From Streptomyces beigongshangae (lineage in GTDB: Bacteria > Actinomycetota > Actinomycetes > Streptomycetales > Streptomycetaceae), in the NCBI RefSeq assembly GCF_019710745.1, contig NZ_JAHKJW010000014.1:51961-115960 (forward strand): 64,000 nucleotides of DNA, given 5' to 3'. The notes under the pieces are model-generated. The model ran no database searches, had not been told where the DNA came from, and worked only from the letters and a program-made list of their open reading frames with translations. Within the stretch, counting starts at the first letter, position 1; the number at the start of each line of letters is the position of its first letter. This document shows positions 59,304 to 64,000 of the stretch, in pieces. The position numbers were made by a program, and so were the translations under genes.

Positions 59304-59963
59304 TCACGCGCTGATGCGGAACTCTTCCCCCAACGCCCGGAACACCCCCGTGTTCAACGCGAACGCCCGCCGGCACTCGGCGACGATCCGCTGCTTCTCC
59401 AGATCGTCCGCGGCCACCCCGTCGAGCAGCTCCCGGTACTCCCGCTTGAACGCCGCCGGGTTCCCGATCTCCTCGAAGACGTAGAACCGCACCCCGTCGC
59501 CCTTGCGCGCGAACCCCCACGTCTTCTCCGCCCTGCCGCGGATGATCTGCCCGCCGGAGAGATCGCCGAGATAGCGCGTGTAGTGGTGCGCGACGTACCC
59601 GCCGGGCCACGTCAGGGCGCACTCGGCGATCCGGTCGGCGTACTCCCGCGTCGCGGGCAGTGCGGCGAGCCCCTCGCGCCACCCCGCACCCCGCAGGTGC
59701 GCGAGGTCCCGCTCCAGCGAGGCGAGCCGCATCAGCTCGGGCCGGACGAACGGGCCCGCCACCGGATCGCCGGACAGTTCGGGGGCCGCCGACTCCAGCG
59801 CGGCGTAGACGAACCACAGCTGCTCGGTGTAGCGCGCGTACGCGTCCACCCCGAGCCTGCCGCCGAGCAGGTCGCTCATGAACGTCGAGGTCTCCGCCTC
59901 CACGTGCTGTTCGTGGGACGCGGTGCGGATGAGCGTGGAGAAGGGTGTGCCCGACGCGTTCAT
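59304..59963 (-). CDS. hmuO: Biliverdin-producing heme oxygenase
   Basis: A 219-residue heme oxygenase that opens heme to biliverdin, CO and iron. The proximal His is in LIRTASHEQHVEAE, and the distal-helix glycines in YTRYLGDLSGGQIIRG. Length and motifs match HmuO of Corynebacterium. An IdeR/DmdR1-type iron box 52-65 bp upstream indicates induction under iron starvation, consistent with scavenging iron from heme. Confidence 0.94.
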   Translation of the reverse strand: MNASGTPFSTLIRTASHEQHVEAETSTFMSDLLGGRLGVDAYARYTEQLWFVYAALESAAPELSGDPVAGPFVRPELMRLASLERDLAHLRGAGWREGLAALPATREYADRIAECALTWPGGYVAHHYTRYLGDLSGGQIIRGRAEKTWGFARKGDGVRFYVFEEIGNPAAFKREYRELLDGVAADDLEKQRIVAECRRAFALNTGVFRALGEEFRISA

Positions 59964-60009
59964 GGGACCTCCGGGGGCGAACGGGGAGACGAGAGCCGAA
60001 CCGATCCTC

Positions 60010-60028
60010 CATGGTTAGGCTTACCTAA
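60010..60028 (-). promoter_or_regulatory. Iron box (DmdR1/IdeR site) of the heme oxygenase gene
   Basis: The core TTAGGCTTACCTAA at 60015-60028 matches the right 14 positions of the iron-box consensus TTAGGTTAGGCTAACCTAA with one change; the left part fits poorly. It is placed over the expected promoter. Confidence 0.8.
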
Positions 60029-60096
60029 GTCAATGGGTTTCCGACGCGCTGTCGGTAAGACCGTACCCGGAATCTCCCCCGCCTCCACATGAAGGA

Positions 60097-60123
60097 GCCG
60101 TCCGCTCGGGACGAGCGGACGGC
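60097..60123 (-). terminator. Hairpin terminator of map
   Basis: GCCGTCCGCTCG-GGA-CGAGCGGACGGC: a perfect 12-bp stem, 24 bp after the map stop codon on the minus strand. Confidence 0.8.
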
Positions 60124-60146
60124 GGTGTGACGAACCCGGGGAACGG

Positions 60147-61004
60147 CTACGGCAGCGTGAGGATCTCGGCCCCGCTGTCCGTGACGACCAGCGTGTGCTC
60201 GAACTGCGCGGTCCGCCGCCGGTCCTTCGTGACGACCGTCCACCCGTCGTCCCACATCTCGTACTCGTACGTCCCCAGCGTCAGCATCGGCTCGATCGTG
60301 AACGTCATCCCCGGCCGGATCACGGTCGTGGCGTGCGGACTGTCGTAGTGCGGGACGATCAGCCCGGAGTGGAACGAGGAGTTGATGCCGTGCCCGGTGA
60401 AGTCCCGCACGACCCCGTACCCGAAGCGCTTCGCGTACGACTCGATGACCCGGCCGATGATGTTGAGCTGCCGGCCGGGCTTGACCGCCTTGACGGCCCG
60501 CTCCAGCGACTCACGGGTCCGCTCGACCAGCAGCCGCGACTCCTCGTCCACGTCGCCGACGAGGTACGTGGCGTTGTTGTCGCCGTGCACGCCCCCGATG
60601 TACGCCGTCACGTCGAGGTTGATGATGTCGCCGTCCCGCAGGACCGTGGAGTCCGGGATGCCGTGGCAGATGACCTCGTTCACGGAGGTGCACAGGGACT
60701 TCGGGAAGCCGCGGTAACCGAGCGTCGAGGGGTAGGCGCCGTGGTCGCACATGTACTCGTGCGCGACGCGGTCCAGCTCGTCCGTGGTGACACCGGGCGC
60801 GATGAGCTTCGCGGCCTCCGCCATCGCCCGCGCGGCGATCCGGCCGGCGACACGCATCGCCTCGACCGTCTCGGGCGTCTGCACCTCGGGACCGGTGTAC
60901 GGGGTCGGCGCGGGCTTGCCGACGTACTCGGGGCGGCGGATGTTCCCGGGCACGGAACGGGTGGGGGAGAGCTCCCCTGGAACGAGCAGCGACTGGCCAG
61001 ACAT
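60147..61004 (-). CDS. map: Type I methionine aminopeptidase
   Basis: A 285-residue MetAP that removes the initiator methionine from nascent proteins. Metal ligands are visible in [17 protein letters not shown] (two Asp), [11 protein letters not shown] (His), MTFTIEPML (Glu) and [10 protein letters not shown] (Glu). The 40-residue N-terminal extension ([22 protein letters not shown]) is typical of actinobacterial MapB-type enzymes. ATG 61004. Confidence 0.95.
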   Translation of the reverse strand: MSGQSLLVPGELSPTRSVPGNIRRPEYVGKPAPTPYTGPEVQTPETVEAMRVAGRIAARAMAEAAKLIAPGVTTDELDRVAHEYMCDHGAYPSTLGYRGFPKSLCTSVNEVICHGIPDSTVLRDGDIINLDVTAYIGGVHGDNNATYLVGDVDEESRLLVERTRESLERAVKAVKPGRQLNIIGRVIESYAKRFGYGVVRDFTGHGINSSFHSGLIVPHYDSPHATTVIRPGMTFTIEPMLTLGTYEYEMWDDGWTVVTKDRRRTAQFEHTLVVTDSGAEILTLP

Positions 61005-61062
61005 GCCAGGGAGTCTAACCAGCGCGGACGGGGGAACATGTCGGTGGCGAGAGGAGCTGGTC

Positions 61063-61293
61063 ATGGCCCTGTTCAAGAAGCGTACGGTCGGTAAACCGGG
61101 CGAGTGGTACTACTGCCTGGAGCACAAGAAGGTCGAGGAGGGCCCCGAGTGCCCCGCGAAGGACCGCTTCGGTCCCTACGCGTCCCGCACGGAGGCCCAG
61201 CGGGCGATGGACACCGCCCGCGAACGCAACCTCGACTGGGAGACGGACCCCAGGTGGCACGATCCCGCAACCCGCTCCGCGGAGGACAACTAG
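61063..61293 (+). CDS. Small conserved hypothetical protein
   Basis: A 76-residue protein starting [18 protein letters not shown], with [20 protein letters not shown] and a C-terminal WETDPRWHD. Two cysteines (CLEH and CPAK) may form a small metal site, and the [16 protein letters not shown] part resembles a short SPOR-like helix. It is divergent from map and I know no function. ATG 61063 follows GAGGAG. Confidence 0.75.
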   Translation: MALFKKRTVGKPGEWYYCLEHKKVEEGPECPAKDRFGPYASRTEAQRAMDTARERNLDWETDPRWHDPATRSAEDN

Positions 61294-61333
61294 AGCCCGA
61301 CCGCCGTCTGCGCACCGGCGGGGGTCGGCCGCA

Positions 61334-61367
61334 CGGTTCCCCGCGCTCCCGGGCGCCCGGGGAACCG
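61334..61367. terminator. Hairpin between converging genes
   Basis: Arms CGGTTCCCC (61334-61342) and GGGGAACCG (61359-61367) enclose a 16-nt GC-rich loop. The left arm is part of another divergent copy of the dispersed GTTCCCCGCG repeat. Confidence 0.6.
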
Positions 61368-61396
61368 CGCGCCCGGCCCTCACCGGCCGGCGGCCC

Positions 61397-62812
61397 TCAA
61401 CGCTCCCCGGCCACCCCTCCCCGCAAGGACTTCATCCGCACCGCGTGCTCGTTCGTCCGCACGTCGTACGCCATGAGCTTCGGCAGGCACAACGCCAGCG
61501 CCCCCACCGCGGCCACACACATCACACCCCCGGTCCACACGGACGCCCGCACCGAGAGGAGCGCGGCCATCCCGCCCGCGCGGACCTGCCCCAGCTGCGG
61601 CCCCACCGAGTACGACAGCAGCTCTATCCCCGCCAGCCGCCCCCGCAGCTCGTCCGGGATCGTCTGGTTCCACATGGCCGCCCGGAAGATCCCGCTGACC
61701 ATGTCGCAGCAGCCGGCGAGCGTCAGGAACAGCAGCACCAGCCACACGTCGCGCACCGCGCCCGCGGCCACCATCGCCACCCCCCAGCAGGCCGCCGCCA
61801 GCACCACCGCCCGCCCGTGCCGGTGGACCCGCGAGGTCCACCCGCTGGTGAGGCTCACCAGCAGCGACCCGGCCGGCAGGGCCGCGTACATCAGCCCCAG
61901 CGACCACTCGGCGTCCAGCTCGTCCGCCAGGAACGGCAGCACGGCGAGCGGGAAGGCGAAGAACATGGCCGCCAGGTCGATCGCGTACGTACCCAGCAGC
62001 TCCTTGCGGCTCCACGCGTACCGGGCCCCCTCCGCGATCGCCCGCAGCGACGGCTTGGCCGCCTCGTGCGCGGCGGGCGACGAGGCGAGCCCCACGGCCA
62101 GGGCGAGGGAGACCACGAAGGTGGCGAGGTCCGCGGCATAGGCCCAGCCGAGCCCCGCGTACGCCACGACCAGTCCCGCGACGGCCGGTCCGGCGACCCC
62201 GCCGACCGTCCAGCGCAACGAGTTCAGCGCGGCGGCCGCCGGCAGGTGCTCGTGCCGGACGATGCGCGGGGTCAGCGCGTCGAGCGCCGGCCGCTGGACC
62301 GCGACGAGCGCGGAGGAGAACGCGGCGACGGCGTACAGCGGCCACACCAAGGGCTCCGGCAGCAGCGCGTTGGCCAGCAGCACGGCCGAGAGGAGTCCCT
62401 GTCCCGCCTCCGTCCACAGGATCAGCTTCCGCTTGTCCAGGGCGTCGGCGAGCGCCCCGCCGTACAGCCCGAACACGATCAGCGGCAGGAGTTGCACGGC
62501 ACCGATCGCCCCGACGGCCACCGCGCTGCCGGTCAGCTCCTTCATCTGCACCGGCAGCGCGACGAACGTCAGGAAGCTGCCGAAAGTGGTGACGAGTCCG
62601 GCCACCCACAGCCGCCGGAAGTCGGGCGAGGTCCGCCACGGCGCGAGATCGGGCAGCAGCGCGCGCAGCCACGAGCCACCGCCACCGGTCCCGGTGCCGG
62701 TCCCGCCACCGGTCCCGGTATCGGCATCGGAGGCGTCGGCGTCGGCGTCCGAGGCATAGGCGTCGGAGGTATCGGTATCGGTATCGGATTCGGGTCCGGT
62801 CGGTTTCGTCAC
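61397..62812 (-). CDS. MFS exporter (MFS_3/enterobactin-exporter-like)
   Basis: A 471-residue, 12-helix transporter. FRRLWVAGLVTTFGSFLTFVALP starts helix 1 and GALADALDKRKLIL is the loop 2-3 signature. The first 45 residues form a low-complexity acidic head (repeats of Asp-Ala-Ser and Thr-Gly) encoded by 6- and 12-bp repeats such as GGTATC and GGCGTC. Start GTG 62812. It probably exports small molecules; the substrate is unknown. Confidence 0.85.
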   Translation of the reverse strand: MTKPTGPESDTDTDTSDAYASDADADASDADTGTGGGTGTGTGGGGSWLRALLPDLAPWRTSPDFRRLWVAGLVTTFGSFLTFVALPVQMKELTGSAVAVGAIGAVQLLPLIVFGLYGGALADALDKRKLILWTEAGQGLLSAVLLANALLPEPLVWPLYAVAAFSSALVAVQRPALDALTPRIVRHEHLPAAAALNSLRWTVGGVAGPAVAGLVVAYAGLGWAYAADLATFVVSLALAVGLASSPAAHEAAKPSLRAIAEGARYAWSRKELLGTYAIDLAAMFFAFPLAVLPFLADELDAEWSLGLMYAALPAGSLLVSLTSGWTSRVHRHGRAVVLAAACWGVAMVAAGAVRDVWLVLLFLTLAGCCDMVSGIFRAAMWNQTIPDELRGRLAGIELLSYSVGPQLGQVRAGGMAALLSVRASVWTGGVMCVAAVGALALCLPKLMAYDVRTNEHAVRMKSLRGGVAGER

Positions 62813-62972
62813 GACGGGACATGGTCCGTGGCCGGCCCGCCACGGACAAACGCTTTTTCGACCAGGGGGCGGCGGCCGGCCACCGGATCCGGACTCGTCA
62901 GACGAAGTTCACCGTGAATTCGCCCGGACTCGGCAAAGTGTCCCCTCACCCGACCGACGAGGAGAGGGTTCC

Positions 62973-63986
62973 ATGACCAGAGTTGAGGTGTCCGTGCCGT
63001 TCCGGGCCGGACAGGAGGGTTACGCCAGTTTCCGCATTCCGGCCGTCGTCGCCACCGCGGCGGGCACCCTGCTCGCGTTCTGCGAGGGCAGGGTCGGCTC
63101 CCGCGACGACTTCGGCAACATCGACATCGTGCTGAAGCGGTCCACGGACGGCGGACTGACCTGGGGACCGCTTCAGGTGGCCGCCAGGAACGGCGAGGCA
63201 CTCGCGGGCAACCCCGCCCCCGTCGTCCTCGACACCGGCAGGATCCTGCTCGTCCACATCCGCAACGCCGCCCTCGCGACCGAGGACGCCATCCGCCGCG
63301 GCAAGGTGAGCGCCGCCGACGGGCGCCGCGTGTGGGTCTGCCACAGCGACGACGACGGGCTCACCTGGTCGAGTCCCAGGGAGATCACCAAGCAGACGAA
63401 GAAGACGGCCTGGCGCTGGTACGCGACCACCCCGGGACACGCCCTCCAGCTCGGCACCGGACGGGTCCTCGTCCCCGCCAACCACTCCCTGCCCCCGGCC
63501 GGCACCGACACCGGCACCGAGGGCACGTACAACGGCGGGCACTGCCTGCTCAGCGACGACCGCGGCGAGACCTGGAGGATCGGGTACGTCGACGACAGAC
63601 CCGACAACTACGTCAACGTGAACGAGACCACCGCCGCCGAACTCCCCGACGGACGCGTCTACTTCAACACCCGCACCGACTCCGCGGCCCCCGGCACCCG
63701 CGCCGACGCCTGCTCGTCCGACGGCGGCCGGACCCTGGACAAGCCCTTCCGCCCGCAGGCAGGCCTCACCGGCCCCGTCGTCGAGGGCAGCGTGCTCCAG
63801 CTCCGCGACCCCGACGTGCTCCTCTACTCGGGGCCCGCCGACCCCGGCTTCCGCGCCCTGATGACGGTCCGCGCCAGCACCGACGACGGCGTCACCTGGC
63901 GGACGGCGCACACCGTGGACGGGCTGCCCGCCGCTCAGGTGAGGGCGGGGTCCCCGCACGTAAGGTCGGCCCATGACCTCTACTGA
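62973..63986 (+). pseudogene. Exo-alpha-sialidase (GH33/BNR), 3'-truncated
   Basis: A 337-residue sialidase-like protein. FRIP (Arg21 of the arginine triad) is at the start, YFNTRTD and RALMTVRAS carry the other two arginines, and there are at least four Asp boxes (STDGGLTW, SDDDGLTW, SDDRGETW, STDDGVTW). After GLPAA, where the family continues with a Tyr-Ser-Asp segment holding the nucleophilic tyrosine, the frame runs into unrelated sequence and ends, overlapping the next start codon by 14 bp. The enzyme is therefore probably inactive. It has no signal peptide. Confidence 0.75.
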
Positions 63987-64000
63987 CAGTGCACAGAAGG
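63973..64000 (+). CDS. Start of the next gene (truncated by window end)
   Basis: ATG 63973 opens MTSTDSAQK. Only nine codons are visible, so the product cannot be told. The upstream AGGTCGGCCC gives no strong ribosome binding site. Confidence 0.4.

Noticed and set aside
1..64000. CRISPR arrays, tRNA genes, insertion sequences
   Set aside because: No regularly spaced repeats of CRISPR size, no tRNA cloverleaf with T-loop GTTCRANNC plus acceptor pairing, and no transposase motifs were seen.

Overview
The window is high-GC actinomycete DNA, almost certainly a Streptomyces chromosome. The evidence is GTG/TTG starts, strong GGAGG-type ribosome binding sites, overlapping stop/start codons, a bacterial type A RNase P RNA, rare TTA codons confined to regulators, and typical Streptomyces housekeeping neighbours (eda, yaaA, rnpB, phoD, heme oxygenase with an iron box, map).

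Layout. 1-2292 is core chromosome: the end of a histidine phosphatase, KDPG aldolase, YaaA and rnpB. From about 2500 the base composition drops, and a biosynthetic gene cluster of about 36 kb runs from two TTA-containing LuxR-type regulators (2704) to a PLP aminotransferase (38479). From 38555 to about 44000 lies a plant-polysaccharide locus: GH11 xylanase, NodB-type deacetylase, CE1-like esterase with a CBM2, and an SGNH hydrolase, with palindromic operator candidates including a CebR-like box. The remainder (44-64 kb) is ordinary Streptomyces chromosome: DoxX protein, SDR, PhoD, Gfo/Idh/MocA oxidoreductase, Bcr/CflA-type MFS, serine hydrolase, Rsm22-like methyltransferase, TetR, Prim-Pol protein, lipoprotein, an HtaA remnant, PhzF-like protein, epoxide hydrolase with a divergent XRE-cupin regulator, heme oxygenase, methionine aminopeptidase, an MFS exporter and a 3'-eroded sialidase.

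The cluster. Its core signature is a lysine/ornithine N-hydroxylase (15772-17103), a small cupin (17427-17804) and a free-standing methionyl-tRNA-synthetase-like protein (17801-19390), with two DAO-type FAD oxidases. This is the set known to make hydrazines (N-N bonds) from an N-hydroxylated diamino acid and a second amino acid, as in s56-p1 biosynthesis. Around it are one C-A-PCP NRPS, a free A domain, a free carrier protein, a thioesterase, one intact and one apparently degenerate ATP-grasp protein, an AsnB-like amidotransferase, an aldolase/mutarotase/HAD/SDR carbon-skeleton module, an acireductone-dioxygenase-like cupin, a DDAH-like enzyme, a dedicated ProB-ProA-aminotransferase branch from glutamate, EamA and MFS exporters, and a SARP. 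I infer a hydrazine- or N-N-heterocycle-containing, peptide-like amide whose structure I cannot assign. The most unusual parts are a periplasmic-binding-protein-like/DAO fusion enzyme, the pseudo-ATP-grasp protein, a DapA-like enzyme without the usual Tyr motif, and a perfect 25-bp element placed upstream of both the NRPS operon and the ProB operon.

All functional statements rest on reading motifs in the translated sequence; no database search was possible.
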